A stretch of DNA of 64,000 bases from the NCBI RefSeq assembly GCF_902498995.1, contig NZ_CABVLY010000003.1:248001-312000 (forward strand), given 5' to 3'. The stretch is from Burkholderia anthina. GTDB lineage: Bacteria > Pseudomonadota > Gammaproteobacteria > Burkholderiales > Burkholderiaceae. The position numbers were made by a program, and so were the translations under genes. Position 1 is the first letter of the stretch. Each line of letters begins with the position of its first letter. Below are positions 43,318 to 53,334 of this stretch, one piece after another. The notes beneath the pieces were generated by a model, which saw only the letters and a program-made list of their open reading frames with translations, was not told where the DNA came from and did no database searches.

Positions 43318-44628
43318 ATGAAGCGAATCAAAACAATCGAGCAAGTGGCGATGGTGTCCTACCTTTGCCGATGGCTCGTCATTTCTTGCGGCATGGGCGC
43401 GTTGGCGGGTTCGGCGTCCGCGCTTTTTCTTGCCGCCCTCGATCTTGCAACCGAGACGCGCCTGGGTCATCCCTGGCTGCTCGCGCTGTTGCCCATTGCC
43501 GGTTTCGCGACCGGCTGGGTGTATCACCGCGTCGGGAAGTCCGTCGAAGGCGGGAACAATCTGCTGATCGACGAGATTCACGATCCGCAGAAGATCGTGC
43601 CGAAGCGCATGGCGCCGCTCGTTCTCATAGCAACGGTCGTCACGCATCTGTTCGGCGGATCGGCCGGGCGCGAAGGCACCGCCGTGCAGATGGGCGGCGC
43701 CATCGCGGATCAGATCACGCGTGCGCTGAAGCTCGATCGCGACGATCGGCGCATTCTGCTGATGGGCGGAATCGCGGCCGGTTTCTCGTCGGTATTCGGC
43801 ACGCCGCTCGCAGGCGCCATTTTCGGGCTGGAAGTACTGGCGATCGGCCGAATCCGATACGACGCACTCCTGACTTGCGTGATCTCCAGCGTGGTCGCCG
43901 ACGAAGCCTGCCGGATGTGGGGCATCCATCACACCGTCTACGCGATCCCGTTCGTGCCGCATCTGAATGCGCTGGGACTGGGCTCCGTGCTGATCGCCGG
44001 CGTGGCATTCGGTGTCGTCGGCATGTTGTTTGCCGACTCGACTCATGCACTGTCCGCATTCCTGAAGCGCAGGATCGGCTATGCGCCCATGCGTGCGTTC
44101 ACCGGCGGCGTCATTGTCGTTGTCGCGGCAACCGTGCTGAACGTGCCGCAGTATCTCGGACTGGGGATCCCGACCATCGAGGCGTCGTTTCATGGTTCGC
44201 TTCCGTTCTATGACTTCGCGGGCAAGTTCGGCTTTACCGTCGTGACGCTCGCATCCGGCTTCAAGGGCGGAGAGGTCACGCCGCTTTTCTATATCGGTGC
44301 GACCCTCGGGAATGCGTTGGGGCATGTGCTGGCGCTGCCTGTCCCGGTTCTCGCCGGCCTCGGGTTTGTCGCGGTGTTTGCCGGCGCGGCCAATACACCC
44401 ATCGCGTCGACCGTCATGGCGATCGAATTGTTCGGCGCCGATATCGGGGTATATGCGGCGATCGCGTGCGTCGTCGCGTACCTGTTTTCCGGTCACACGG
44501 GTATTTATCGCGCGCAGCGTGTCGACCATGCGAAGCACCCGCTCCTGCCGAACGGCATGCGGCTGGCCGACATTCCCGCGCTACGACGCGTTCGCCGCAG
44601 CGCGCCGGCGGTTTCACCCGAAGCATGA
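43318..44628 (+). CDS. eriC: CLC-F type fluoride/proton antiporter
   Basis: 436 aa of the CLC family. The canonical GSGIP selectivity segment is replaced by GGNNL (78-82), as in the fluoride-selective subclass, and GREGT (117-121) carries the gating glutamate E119. Later GGEVTPLFYIG matches the third filter region. It exports fluoride in exchange for protons. Start at ATG 43318, the first after the riboswitch platform; ATG 43351 is possible. The frame from 43222 would begin inside the aptamer and is rejected. Works alongside CrcB. Confidence 0.93.
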   Translation: MKRIKTIEQVAMVSYLCRWLVISCGMGALAGSASALFLAALDLATETRLGHPWLLALLPIAGFATGWVYHRVGKSVEGGNNLLIDEIHDPQKIVPKRMAPLVLIATVVTHLFGGSAGREGTAVQMGGAIADQITRALKLDRDDRRILLMGGIAAGFSSVFGTPLAGAIFGLEVLAIGRIRYDALLTCVISSVVADEACRMWGIHHTVYAIPFVPHLNALGLGSVLIAGVAFGVVGMLFADSTHALSAFLKRRIGYAPMRAFTGGVIVVVAATVLNVPQYLGLGIPTIEASFHGSLPFYDFAGKFGFTVVTLASGFKGGEVTPLFYIGATLGNALGHVLALPVPVLAGLGFVAVFAGAANTPIASTVMAIELFGADIGVYAAIACVVAYLFSGHTGIYRAQRVDHAKHPLLPNGMRLADIPALRRVRRSAPAVSPEA

Positions 44629-44656
44629 CCGATCACTCTTTCTTGATAGCGCTGAA

Positions 44657-45022
44657 ATGACCAAACTCACGGCACTTCGCTTGTATTTTCACCACTCCGC
44701 CAAAGCGCATCCGACACGCCTGTGGCATCGCATTTCGCGCCCGAGTCTTGCGCATCATCTCCTGCGTCATGCGAAACGCGCGGGCATCGAGCAGGCCGTT
44801 CTGCATCGCGTCCATGCCGGCTATCTCGGCGGCGATCGGCTTCACCACGGTCACGCCGAACATGTTCATCACAGGTTTCCTCACTGCATCGAACTGATCG
44901 ATCGGGAGCACAAGCTGAGGGACTTCTGGCAAGCGCACGGGAGCGGTCTGCAAAACGTCAGGGCCATTTTCATGCCATGCGAAGCGGCAGGAAATCATGA
45001 CCAGTCGTCGTTGATCGCATGA
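44657..45022 (+). CDS. DUF190 family protein (copy 3)
   Basis: 121 aa. LRLYFHHSAKA, LLRHAKRAGIEQAVLHRVHAG, then a His-rich segment (HHGHAEHVHHRFP), CIELIDREHKLRDFW and VRAIFM follow the classic DUF190 layout more closely than copies 1 and 2. It lies 28 bp after the CLC-F gene under riboswitch 10. The ribosome site is weak. The His-rich stretch is a possible metal site not seen in the other copies. Confidence 0.8.
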   Translation: MTKLTALRLYFHHSAKAHPTRLWHRISRPSLAHHLLRHAKRAGIEQAVLHRVHAGYLGGDRLHHGHAEHVHHRFPHCIELIDREHKLRDFWQAHGSGLQNVRAIFMPCEAAGNHDQSSLIA

Positions 45023-45090
45023 GACCGATACCGGCAGCGGCAGGGGGAACATGCCGCGCCCGGTCGATTCCAGACTGCATGGAGGGGCGC

Positions 45091-45441
45091 TTGAAAAAAG
45101 GAGTCGCAGTCCGCACCAAACTGCAAGCCGAGGCGATCGTGGCACTCATCGCAATCCTGGTTGCCGAGCTGCTGACGATGCTCGTCATGTCGATCATTCC
45201 GCGAAGCTATTCACCTTTGGAACTGGCGTCGCTTGCGGCTTTTGGCCTGGTCACCGCCGTCCTGTTTCTCGTCTGGTTCCGAGCCGACATAGCGCGCGCG
45301 TACAGGTACGCTGTCGAGCATGAATATCTCAAGTTCGCCGGTCAGCCACCGCGAATCGTCGCGATTCTCGATAGCTGTCCGCGACGCTGGATGGTCATGC
45401 TGCATATCAGGATGCATCCGGCTCTGGTGGGCGTGGAGTAG
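45091..45441 (+). CDS. Small membrane protein with two predicted helices
   Basis: About 116 aa from TTG 45091, which has GGAGGGGCGC ahead (ATG 45079 is the alternative). It shows two hydrophobic helices (IVALIAILVAELLTMLVMSI and SLAAFGLVTAVLFLVWF), then a soluble tail with YRYAVEHEYLKFAG. No family recognised. Lies between DUF190 copy 3 and the MFS gene and is likely in the same transcript. It could be an accessory membrane subunit. Confidence 0.65.
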   Translation: MKKGVAVRTKLQAEAIVALIAILVAELLTMLVMSIIPRSYSPLELASLAAFGLVTAVLFLVWFRADIARAYRYAVEHEYLKFAGQPPRIVAILDSCPRRWMVMLHIRMHPALVGVE

Positions 45442-45444
45442 GGC

Positions 45445-46647
45445 GTGGGCGCGCGGCCGACCGTTTCGGGCAAGGGGACGTCTGCGCGGCAGGCCATGCG
45501 CTTTGTCGTTCTCATCGGTATCCTGAGTTTCTTTGCGGACTGCACGTACGAGGGCGCGAGGGGGATACTCGGCCCGTTTCTCGCACAGGCCGGCGCAACC
45601 GCCACGATCATCGGCGTGGTCATGGGGCTCGGCGAGCTGCTCGGCTACGGCCTGCGCCTGGTGTCAGGCACGTTGGCCGATGCGTCGCGCCGGTTCTGGA
45701 CCATCACGATCGTCGGTTATCTGTTGCAGATGTCGGTCGTGCCTGCGCTGGCCTTGACGCACACCTGGCAGCAGGCCGCGGTTCTCGTGGTGCTCGAGCG
45801 GGTCGGCAAGGCCATCAGGAACCCGCCGCGGGACGTCATGCTTTCCAATGCGGCTCGGCACGTGGGGGGATACGGTTGGGTATTCGGTGTGCACGAAGCC
45901 TTCGACCAGTGTGGCGCGATGATCGGCCCGCTCGTCGTGGCTGCCATGATGGCGCGCGGCGGGAGCTATCGCGAGGCTTTCGCGGTGCTGGCGATCCCGG
46001 CGGCCTGCAACCTCGGTTTTCTGGCCGTTGCGAGAGTCGTTTTTCCTGGTTCCGGCGCACCGGTTGCAGACGCAGCGGATGCGATCGCGACGACCGCTTT
46101 TCCGCGCCGCTTCTGGACCTATCTGGCCGGGGCGGGGCTGGTTGCGGCGGGCTTTGCCGACTACCCGCTGATTGCCTACCACTTTGCACGGCACGGGACG
46201 TTGCCCGTCAACTGGATTCCCGTGTTCTATGCCGTGGCGATGGGCGTGAGCGGCGGTGCGTCGCTCGTACTGGGACGGCTGTTCGATCGATATGGCATGC
46301 GCGTCCTGATCGGCTTGACGATGCTATGCGCGGCGTTTTCCCCTTGCGCATTTCTGGCCGATAACTTCGAGCTCGCGCTGGTCGGCGTGGTCCTTTGGGG
46401 AATGGGGATGGGGGTGCATGAATCCATCATCCCGGCTGCGGTTGCGCCGATGGTTTCCGCAGCGCGCAGGGCGTCGGCGTTCGGTCTCTTCACGTCGATA
46501 TACGGCGTCTGCTGGTTCGTCGGCAGCGCGGCAATCGGCTGGCTGTACGATCGCTCGGTGACGTCCACGGTCGTCTTTTGCGTCGCGACGCAGTTGCTCG
46601 CGATCCCTTTCCTTGTCGGCGCGTCGAGCAAGGAACCGAAAGCCTGA
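45445..46647 (+). CDS. MFS transporter in the CLC-F operon
   Basis: 400 aa from GTG 45445 (ATG 45496 possible), 12 hydrophobic segments. DCTYEGARGILGPFL, YGLRLVSGTLADASRRFW and GKAIRNPPRDVMLSNA are the loop motifs; the last matches the GKxxRxPxRD segment of the 37425 transporter. Starts 3 bp after the small membrane protein. Its substrate is unknown. Being downstream of riboswitch 10 with no terminator seen, it is probably fluoride-induced. Confidence 0.83.
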   Translation: MGARPTVSGKGTSARQAMRFVVLIGILSFFADCTYEGARGILGPFLAQAGATATIIGVVMGLGELLGYGLRLVSGTLADASRRFWTITIVGYLLQMSVVPALALTHTWQQAAVLVVLERVGKAIRNPPRDVMLSNAARHVGGYGWVFGVHEAFDQCGAMIGPLVVAAMMARGGSYREAFAVLAIPAACNLGFLAVARVVFPGSGAPVADAADAIATTAFPRRFWTYLAGAGLVAAGFADYPLIAYHFARHGTLPVNWIPVFYAVAMGVSGGASLVLGRLFDRYGMRVLIGLTMLCAAFSPCAFLADNFELALVGVVLWGMGMGVHESIIPAAVAPMVSAARRASAFGLFTSIYGVCWFVGSAAIGWLYDRSVTSTVVFCVATQLLAIPFLVGASSKEPKA

Positions 46648-46674
46648 TCGTGGCCGACGGTCGTGCGTGGAAGG

Positions 46675-46703
46675 TTGTTGGAAGCGGACGCCGGCACTAG
46701 AAT
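46675..46703 (+). promoter_or_regulatory. Promoter of the second MutS-like pair
   Basis: TTGTTG (46675-46680), 17-bp spacer, TAGAAT (46698-46703), then 9 nt to the aptamer. Confidence 0.6.
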
Positions 46704-46712
46704 GAAACGCAG

Positions 46713-46763
46713 GGAGATGGCATCCTCCCAAACCGCCCGATCGGGCTGATGACGCCTGCGTAC
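46713..46763 (+). promoter_or_regulatory. Fluoride riboswitch 11 (divergent), upstream of MutS-like pair 2
   Basis: GGAGATGGCATCCTCC, AAACCGCCCGA...CGGGC, then TGATGACGCCTGC. The pseudoknot partner is ACGCC instead of ATGCC while the 5' loop is still GGCAT, leaving an A-C mismatch; the end is CCTGC. It is the most degenerate copy and may be weak or inactive. Confidence 0.78.
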
Positions 46764-46901
46764 ACTGGAATGCGTGCTGTAGCGCCGGCTCGTCAGCTTT
46801 CCGGCCGCCGTTCCGCGGCCGGGCCATTCCAGTCGAACCTGTACGAACGGCAAGCGAAGCCGCGACGGGTTGTCGCGCGCGTCCGTGGATCGGGAGGCAA
46901 G

Positions 46902-48437
46902 ATGGCGGATGTCAGTGTCTTGTACGATGGGCCGGGTGTCGAGGTCGACAGCGGCGAGGCCATGCAACCGGATTGCTTCCGAGACCTGAACCTCGACCAG
47001 GTCGTGGCCGCCGTGATCGCCGGCAGGGAAGCCTATGATCTCGAGGCGTTCTTCTATCGGAACGCTCGGGACGAGCGGACGATCCGCTATCGTCAGGACG
47101 TGATGCGCGATCTGGAGCGGCCGGCCGTACTGGACCGCGTCAACCGATTTGCGCTGAACATGCGTAGCATGCGTGCCTGCCTGCAAAGCGCGGGGAAGCT
47201 GTTCCACACCTGGCAAAAGCGGCGCTGGCAACTCGAAGCCGCGCATCTCTACTGCGACGCCGTCCGGGCGCTCTCCGCCGATCTCGAAATTGTTGATCTC
47301 CGTTCAACGGGGCTGCGACGCGTCCGTGACCACGTGCGCCACTATGTGTTGACGGATGCATTCCTGTTGCTTGCAACGAGTGAGGCACGCGTTCGCGCGC
47401 TGCTGGACCAGGTGCACTACACGATACATATCGACGGTGACAGCGTGGTCGTCAGTCGATACGACGACGAACCCGACTACAGCGCCGAAGTGCTGAGCGC
47501 CTTCGAGAAATTCAGGCAGCGCGAGTTGGTGGAGCGCCGCTTTCGCGCCGACGACTATCCCAACATGAACCATGTGGAAGCGCAGATACTCGATTGCGTC
47601 GTCCGCCTGAATATCGACGCCTTCGACGCGCTCACCCGCTTCTGCGGCGAGCATGCGTCATTCTTCGATTCCGCCGTGGTCGCGTTCGATCGCGAGGTTC
47701 AGTTCTACATTGCCTATCTCGAGCATATGCGGCGCATCACGGAGCAGGGTGTCACGTTCTGCTATCCGGTGGTGTCGGAAGACAACAAGACCGAATCGGT
47801 AGCGGGATCGTTCGACCTGGCGCTCGCCGAAAAGCTCAGGCGCGAAAGGCGTTCGATCGTATGCAACGATTACCGGCTGGAAGGCGCCGAACGCATCATG
47901 GTGGTCACGGGCCCGAATCAGGGCGGCAAGACGACCTTCGCCAGGATGTTCGGTCAGTTGCATTTCCTTGCCAGCCTCGGCTTGCCGGTGCCAGGCAGCC
48001 ATGCGCGGCTCTTCCTGCAAGACCAGGTATATGCCCATTTCGAGCGGGAAGAGGACATGAAGAACCTGCGCGGCAAGCTTCATGACGATCTGCTGAGAAT
48101 CAGGCGGATCCTGGACGAAGCGACGCCGCGCAGTGTGATCGTCATGAACGAGATATTCAGCTCGACGTCCCTCAAGGACGCGATCTTCCTCAGCAAGAAG
48201 GTCATGACGAAGATCATGTCGCTCGACGCGCTGGCCGTGTACGTCACATTCATAGAAGAACTGTCGCGGCTGAGCGGACAGACGCTCAGCATGTTGAGCG
48301 AAATAAATGCCGACGACGATACGTCGCGGACTTTCAGGATCCGTCGCCGGCCGGCCGACGGAAGGGCGTATGCCGTTTCGCTGGCACATAGATATCGGCT
48401 GACCTACGAGCAGATCGCGGAGCGGCTGGGCCTATGA
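46902..48437 (+). CDS. MutS-like ATPase, subunit A (pair 2)
   Basis: 511 aa, exactly the length of subunit A of pair 1, with the same blocks: FRDLNLDQVV near the start, NMNHVEAQILDCV mid-chain, Walker A TGPNQGGKTT near 336, VIVMNEIFSSTSLKD near 412 and RRPADGRAYAVS near the end. No mismatch-binding domain. ATG 46902 follows GGGAGG; the longer frame from 46749 runs into riboswitch 11. Overlaps subunit B by ATGA, as in pair 1. Paralogue of the gene at 18148; specialised role unknown. Confidence 0.88.
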   Translation: MADVSVLYDGPGVEVDSGEAMQPDCFRDLNLDQVVAAVIAGREAYDLEAFFYRNARDERTIRYRQDVMRDLERPAVLDRVNRFALNMRSMRACLQSAGKLFHTWQKRRWQLEAAHLYCDAVRALSADLEIVDLRSTGLRRVRDHVRHYVLTDAFLLLATSEARVRALLDQVHYTIHIDGDSVVVSRYDDEPDYSAEVLSAFEKFRQRELVERRFRADDYPNMNHVEAQILDCVVRLNIDAFDALTRFCGEHASFFDSAVVAFDREVQFYIAYLEHMRRITEQGVTFCYPVVSEDNKTESVAGSFDLALAEKLRRERRSIVCNDYRLEGAERIMVVTGPNQGGKTTFARMFGQLHFLASLGLPVPGSHARLFLQDQVYAHFEREEDMKNLRGKLHDDLLRIRRILDEATPRSVIVMNEIFSSTSLKDAIFLSKKVMTKIMSLDALAVYVTFIEELSRLSGQTLSMLSEINADDDTSRTFRIRRRPADGRAYAVSLAHRYRLTYEQIAERLGL

Positions 48438-49930
48438 AAGTCCATCTCATGTATCGCGAGGCGGACTTCCTCGTCGGGAAGGACCGCGATGCCTGCGTCG
48501 ACGCGATTTTCCGCGATCTTGAATTGCGCACGCTTTGTTCCGCGATGTCGGACGGCGACGCGTATCTGTTCGACGTGGCGCAGGCGGCGCTCGGCAATCC
48601 GCTTGCGGATCGGGATGCCATCGGCTTTCGGCAGGACGTGCTGCGCGACTGTCTGTCCGGTCACGTGGTGGTCCGATCGCTCTACGGCCATGCCGTCGAG
48701 GCTATCGAGCTCGGCAAGAAGAGCTATTTCGGTTTCTACTCGAAGTATCCATCGGCGATGCTCGGCAGTGCGCGCGAGTTGATGGAATCGTTCGTCGAGA
48801 CGTTGCGAAAGATGCGCGAAATCGCCGACAGGCATTCGGCGGATTTCCGGTCGGCCGGGTTTGTCCGGTTCTTCGAGATGATCGAAGCCGAGCTGACGGA
48901 CGACTACTTCGAGCTGGTCGCTCGACATCTGAAGACGCTGAAGTTCCGCAGGGGACTGCTGATCAGCGCTCGCCTCGGGCCGGGAAACAAGGGCCGGGCC
49001 TACACGCTCAGGAAGTCGGCCGATGACGATCTGGGTTTTACCCGGCGCATGTTCAGGCAACGTCGGGAATCGTATGGCTTCCAGATCCCGGAGCGCGACG
49101 AGGCCGGCGCACAGGCGCTGTCGGAACTGGAAGCAAAGGGCATGGATCTGGTTGCGCGCGCATTGAATCAATCGGCGGAGCATGTGCTCGATTTCTTCAA
49201 CATGCTGCGTTGCGAGCTGGCGTTTTACATCGGGTGCATCAACCTGCATGACCAGTTGCTGGAGCGGGGGTATTCGATGTGCATGCCGGACGTGGCGCCG
49301 GCCGATACGCATCGTCTCGACGCCCGGGGATTGCGTGAGGTGTGCCTGGCGCTGCGGGCCGACCGCGATGTCGTTCCCAATGACCTGCACGCAAACGATC
49401 GCGACCTGGTGGTTGTCACGGGCGCAAACGAAGGCGGAAAGTCGACGTTCCTGCGCAGTATCGCGACGGCGCAGTTGATGATGCAGGCGGGGATGATGGT
49501 GCTCGCCGAACAATTCTCGTCCAGCGTTGCCAGACGCGTCTTCACGCATTTCAAGCGCGAGGAGGACGAGTCGATGACGAGCGGGAAATTCGACGAGGAA
49601 CTGCGCAGGATCAGCGCGATTATCGATCAGGTGGAGACGGACAGCATCGTGTTTTTCAACGAATCCTTTGCCTCCACGAACGAGCGCGAGGGGGCGGAAG
49701 TCGCTGGGCAGATTGTCGGAGCACTGCTCGATAAGCGCATCAGGGTGCTGTTCGTCACGCATATGTACGCGCTATCGAACGGGCTGTATGAATCGCGCGG
49801 CGCACGTGCATTATTTTTACGTGCGGAACGGACTGACGAGGGCGGTCGGACCTATCGCATCGTTGACGGCGAACCGCTTGATACAAGCTTTGGCGAGGAC
49901 CTGTACCGGATTGTGTTTCCGAGCGGCTGA
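48434..49930 (+). CDS. MutS-like ATPase, subunit B (pair 2)
   Basis: 498 aa. Walker A VTGANEGGKST (Glu where pair 1 has Gln) near 328, HFKREEDESMTSGKFDEELR, VFFNESFASTNEREG near 404-418, FVTHMYALSNGLYES and LDTSFGEDLYRIVF at the end. It is the paralogue of the gene at 19680, 17 residues shorter at the C-terminus. Translation starts on the ATGA overlap. Last gene of the island. Confidence 0.88.
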   Translation: MKVHLMYREADFLVGKDRDACVDAIFRDLELRTLCSAMSDGDAYLFDVAQAALGNPLADRDAIGFRQDVLRDCLSGHVVVRSLYGHAVEAIELGKKSYFGFYSKYPSAMLGSARELMESFVETLRKMREIADRHSADFRSAGFVRFFEMIEAELTDDYFELVARHLKTLKFRRGLLISARLGPGNKGRAYTLRKSADDDLGFTRRMFRQRRESYGFQIPERDEAGAQALSELEAKGMDLVARALNQSAEHVLDFFNMLRCELAFYIGCINLHDQLLERGYSMCMPDVAPADTHRLDARGLREVCLALRADRDVVPNDLHANDRDLVVVTGANEGGKSTFLRSIATAQLMMQAGMMVLAEQFSSSVARRVFTHFKREEDESMTSGKFDEELRRISAIIDQVETDSIVFFNESFASTNEREGAEVAGQIVGALLDKRIRVLFVTHMYALSNGLYESRGARALFLRAERTDEGGRTYRIVDGEPLDTSFGEDLYRIVFPSG

Positions 49931-50551
49931 CGCGAGGTTTGGGGTCTGCTCGAAACCTTGTGTTTGAAGCATACGCTGATAGCCAAGGAACCAGGTTCGT
50001 TCGCGATTCTTCGTAGCGTTGCCCGGCGACCGGCGCTGCTACGGGCTGCGCATCCGGGCAACGGTTCCTGTTCTCGCTGCCCGCACTGTCCTCACGCTGC
50101 GGTCGGTGTATTCCGGTCAGTAGCTGCTGCGTGCGCGGCGGCGTGGGCGTGCTGCAGTGCAGAACGCGGTTCGCGACGCGACCCGGGACAAGAAGCGTGT
50201 TCTTGGTCTTGGGCGATGGGACGCACTGTCCGGAGAACGAGACGGACGGGCGCGAGGCTGATCGCCCACCCCCGAATCCTCCCGACCGGACGACAAACCT
50301 GAATTCGTCTGATAATGCGATCGGCGATCCACGCGAACGCGCCGCGCAATCTGCCGGCATTGCGCCGAACCGTTGCACCGGCAACCGGATGGCGGAATCC
50401 GTTCACGGCATCGCCCCGATCGGGTCGTCAGCCTTCACGATCGAGAAACGAAACGGCGTCAGGCCCCCCTGGTCGTTCGGAATGTGCCCGGCGCCGTTCA
50501 AATCCCCACCCGACGCCCGCGCGACGCGGCGCCGCAAACAGGAGGTGAACG
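49931..50551. other. 621-bp intergenic region at the right edge of the island
   Basis: No convincing gene, riboswitch or insertion sequence was seen. Short open frames on both strands lack ribosome sites and family features. On the reverse strand near 50400-50520 a stretch reads LTPFRFSIVKADDPIGAMP before a stop; it may be the end of a decayed gene, but I cannot identify it. The strong GGAGGTGAACG ribosome site at the right end belongs to the next gene. Confidence 0.5.
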
Positions 50552-51013
50552 ATGATCACGCTGACCGTCAACGGTAGCGAACAGCATTTCGACGGCAATC
50601 CCGACATGCCGTTGCTCTGGTATCTGCGCGACGTGCTCGGCCACACGGGCACCAAGTTCGGCTGCGGGATGGCGCTGTGCGGCGCGTGTACGGTGCACCT
50701 CGACGGCGTGGCGATCCGCTCGTGCATCACGCCGGTCGCGGCCGCGTCCGGCAAGCGCGTGACGACGATCGAAGGATTGTCGACCGATCTCACCCATCCG
50801 GTGCAGCAAGCGTGGCAGGAACTGAACGTCGCGCAATGCGGCTACTGTCAGTCCGGCCAGATCATGCAGGCCGCGTCGCTGCTGAAAGCGAATCCTCATC
50901 CGAGCGACGCCGACATCGACGACGCGATGTCCGGCAACATCTGCCGCTGCGGCACCTATACGCGGATCCGCGCGGCGATCCGGCTGGCGGTGCGCCGTGG
51001 AGGTGCCGCATGA
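50552..51013 (+). CDS. iorA: (2Fe-2S) small subunit of an isoquinoline-1-oxidoreductase-like molybdoenzyme
   Basis: 153 aa. It has two 2Fe-2S sites: the plant-type site [13 protein letters not shown] (residues 38-50) with a later C, and the second domain [12 protein letters not shown] with [10 protein letters not shown]. It transfers electrons from the molybdenum subunit encoded next. GGAGGTGAACG precedes the ATG. ATGA overlap with the large subunit gene. Confidence 0.9.
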   Translation: MITLTVNGSEQHFDGNPDMPLLWYLRDVLGHTGTKFGCGMALCGACTVHLDGVAIRSCITPVAAASGKRVTTIEGLSTDLTHPVQQAWQELNVAQCGYCQSGQIMQAASLLKANPHPSDADIDDAMSGNICRCGTYTRIRAAIRLAVRRGGAA

Positions 51014-53334
51014 ACGCGCCGGAACTCTCGGTTCACAACGAAAGCCGCCGCGCGTTGCTGCTCGGCTTCGCATCCGGCGGGCTGCTGCTCGCATTCGGCG
51101 TGCCGTCGCTCGCGCATGCGGCCGCGCCGGTTCAGCCGCCGGTCAGCCCGAATCCGCAGTACGGCGGCGCGGGCATGCCGCACGGATTGCGCGACGATCC
51201 GCACCTGTTCGTTGCGATCGCACCGGACGGCACGGTGACGGTAGCCTGCATCCGCTCCGAGATGGGGCAGGGCGTGCGCACGAGCGTCGCGCTCGTGGTC
51301 GCCGATGAACTGGGTGCCGACTGGGCGCGCGTGAAGGTCGCGCAGGCAGTCGGCGACGAGCCGCGCTACGGCAATCAGAACACCGACGGTTCGCGCAGCC
51401 TGCGTCAGAGTTTCGCCGCGCTGCGCCGCGCGGGCGCGGCGGCGCGTGCGATGCTCGAGCAGGCTGCCGCGGCGACGTGGGGCGTCGACGCGCGTCAGGT
51501 GAAGGCGACGGTGCACGAGGTCGTCGATACGAAGAGCGGGCGCAAACTGGGTTTCGGCGAACTGGCCGCGAAAGCCGCCGCGCTGCCGGTGCCCGATCCG
51601 AAAATCGTGCCGTTGAAGGCACCGGCCGAATTCCGCTACATCGGCAAGGGCGAGACGGCATTGATCGACGGCCGCGACATCGTCGGCGGCCGCGCGCACT
51701 ACGGCATCGACACGCGGCTCGACGGCATGCTGTACGCGGTCGTTGCGCGCCCGCCGGCGTATGGCGATACGGTTGCGTCGTTCGATGCGTCGGCCGCCGA
51801 GAAGCTGCCGGGCGTCGTCAAGGTCGTGCAGCTTGCGTCGACGCCGCTGCCGTCCGGCTTCCAGCCGCTCGGCGGCGTGGCTGTGGTCGCGCGCGACACG
51901 TGGACGGCCATTCAGGCGCGCGCGCAACTGAAGATCGACTGGAAGCGCGGACCGAACGCGGGCTACGACTCGGCCGCATACCGCAAGACGCTCGAAGCGG
52001 CCGCCGCGCAGCCGGGCGACGTGATCCGCAACGACGGCGATGCCGCCACGGCGCTCGCGGGCGCCGCAAAACGGATACGCGCAACGTACTACATTCCGCA
52101 TCTCGCCCACGCGACGATGGAGCCGCCGGCCGCCGTCGCGCGCGTGGCCGACGGGCGCTGCGAAGTATGGACCTGCACGCAGGCGCCGCAGACCACACGC
52201 GACGAGATCGCGAAGGCGCTTGGCCTGTCGACCGAGCACGTGACGGTCAACGTGACGCTGCTCGGCGGCGGCTTCGGTCGCAAGTCGAAGCCGGACTACG
52301 TGGTGGAAGCGGCGTTGCTGTCGAAGGCGGCGGGCGCGCCGGTCAAGCTGACGTTCACGCGCGAGGACGACATCGCGCACGACTACTTCCATGCGGTGTC
52401 GCTGGAGGCGTTCGACGGCGGCCTCGATGCGGCGGGGAAGGTGGTCGCGTGGCAGCATCGCACGGTCGCGCCGTCGATCCAGTCGACGTTCAAGGCCGGC
52501 GTCGTGCACGAGCAGCCGGGCGAACTCGCGCAAGGCATCGCGGATCTGCCGTTTGCCATCCCGAACGTGCGGATCGAGAACCCGGCCGCGCAAGCGCATA
52601 CGCGGATCGGCTGGTTTCGTTCGGTGTACAACATTCCGCACGCATTCGGGATTCAGAGCTTCGTATCGGAGCTCGCGCACGCGGCCGGTCGCGATCCGAA
52701 GGATTTTCTGCTCGAGCTGATCGGCCCCGCACGACGTTTCGAGCCGCACATCACGGTGAAGAACGTGAACTACGGCGAGGACCCGGCGCTGTATCCGGTC
52801 GACACCGGGCGGTTGCGGCGCGTGGTCGAGACGGTCGCGCGCGAAGCCGGCTGGGGACGCAAGTTGCCCAAAGGGCACGGGCTCGGGATCGCCGCGCACC
52901 GCAGCTTCGTGTCGTACACGGCGGCCGTGTGCGAAGTGCAGGTCGGCGCGGACGGCGCGATTGTCGTGCCGCGCGTCGACATCGCGATCGATTGCGGGCC
53001 GCAGGTCAACCCGGAACGCGTGCGCTCGCAGCTCGAAGGTGCGGTGGTGATGGGGCTCGGCCTCGCGCTGCATGGCGAGATCACGTTCAAGGACGGGCAG
53101 CCGGAGCAGAGCAATTTCAACGGCTTCCAGGTGCTCCGGATGAACGAGGCGCCGCGTGAAATACGCGTGCACCTGGTCGCGCCGGACGACTACGCCACGC
53201 CGCTCGGCGGCGTGGGCGAGCCGGGCCTGCCGCCGATCGCGCCGGCGCTGACCAACGCGATCTTCGCGGCGACCGGCACGCGCATCCGCAGCCTGCCGGT
53301 CGCGGACCAGCTTTCGAAGTCGAAAGCGGGTTGA
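51010..53334 (+). CDS. iorB: Molybdopterin-binding large subunit, isoquinoline-1-oxidoreductase-like
   Basis: 774 aa. The N-terminus [20 protein letters not shown] followed by AHAA looks like a Tat signal, suggesting a periplasmic enzyme. [24 protein letters not shown] and [20 protein letters not shown] carry the molybdopterin contacts, the last including the catalytic Glu. It hydroxylates N-heterocycles or oxidises aldehydes; substrate not determined. There is no cytochrome partner gene in the window. Confidence 0.88.
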   Translation: MNAPELSVHNESRRALLLGFASGGLLLAFGVPSLAHAAAPVQPPVSPNPQYGGAGMPHGLRDDPHLFVAIAPDGTVTVACIRSEMGQGVRTSVALVVADELGADWARVKVAQAVGDEPRYGNQNTDGSRSLRQSFAALRRAGAAARAMLEQAAAATWGVDARQVKATVHEVVDTKSGRKLGFGELAAKAAALPVPDPKIVPLKAPAEFRYIGKGETALIDGRDIVGGRAHYGIDTRLDGMLYAVVARPPAYGDTVASFDASAAEKLPGVVKVVQLASTPLPSGFQPLGGVAVVARDTWTAIQARAQLKIDWKRGPNAGYDSAAYRKTLEAAAAQPGDVIRNDGDAATALAGAAKRIRATYYIPHLAHATMEPPAAVARVADGRCEVWTCTQAPQTTRDEIAKALGLSTEHVTVNVTLLGGGFGRKSKPDYVVEAALLSKAAGAPVKLTFTREDDIAHDYFHAVSLEAFDGGLDAAGKVVAWQHRTVAPSIQSTFKAGVVHEQPGELAQGIADLPFAIPNVRIENPAAQAHTRIGWFRSVYNIPHAFGIQSFVSELAHAAGRDPKDFLLELIGPARRFEPHITVKNVNYGEDPALYPVDTGRLRRVVETVAREAGWGRKLPKGHGLGIAAHRSFVSYTAAVCEVQVGADGAIVVPRVDIAIDCGPQVNPERVRSQLEGAVVMGLGLALHGEITFKDGQPEQSNFNGFQVLRMNEAPREIRVHLVAPDDYATPLGGVGEPGLPPIAPALTNAIFAATGTRIRSLPVADQLSKSKAG

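Noticed and set aside
44633..45145. A 170-residue open frame on the reverse strand
   Set aside because: It is antisense to DUF190 copy 3, which has clear family motifs on the forward strand; the reverse product has no recognisable features.
49931..50551. Coding genes in the gap right of the island
   Set aside because: Several short frames exist, but none has a ribosome site or family motif; one reverse-strand C-terminal-like stretch could not be identified.
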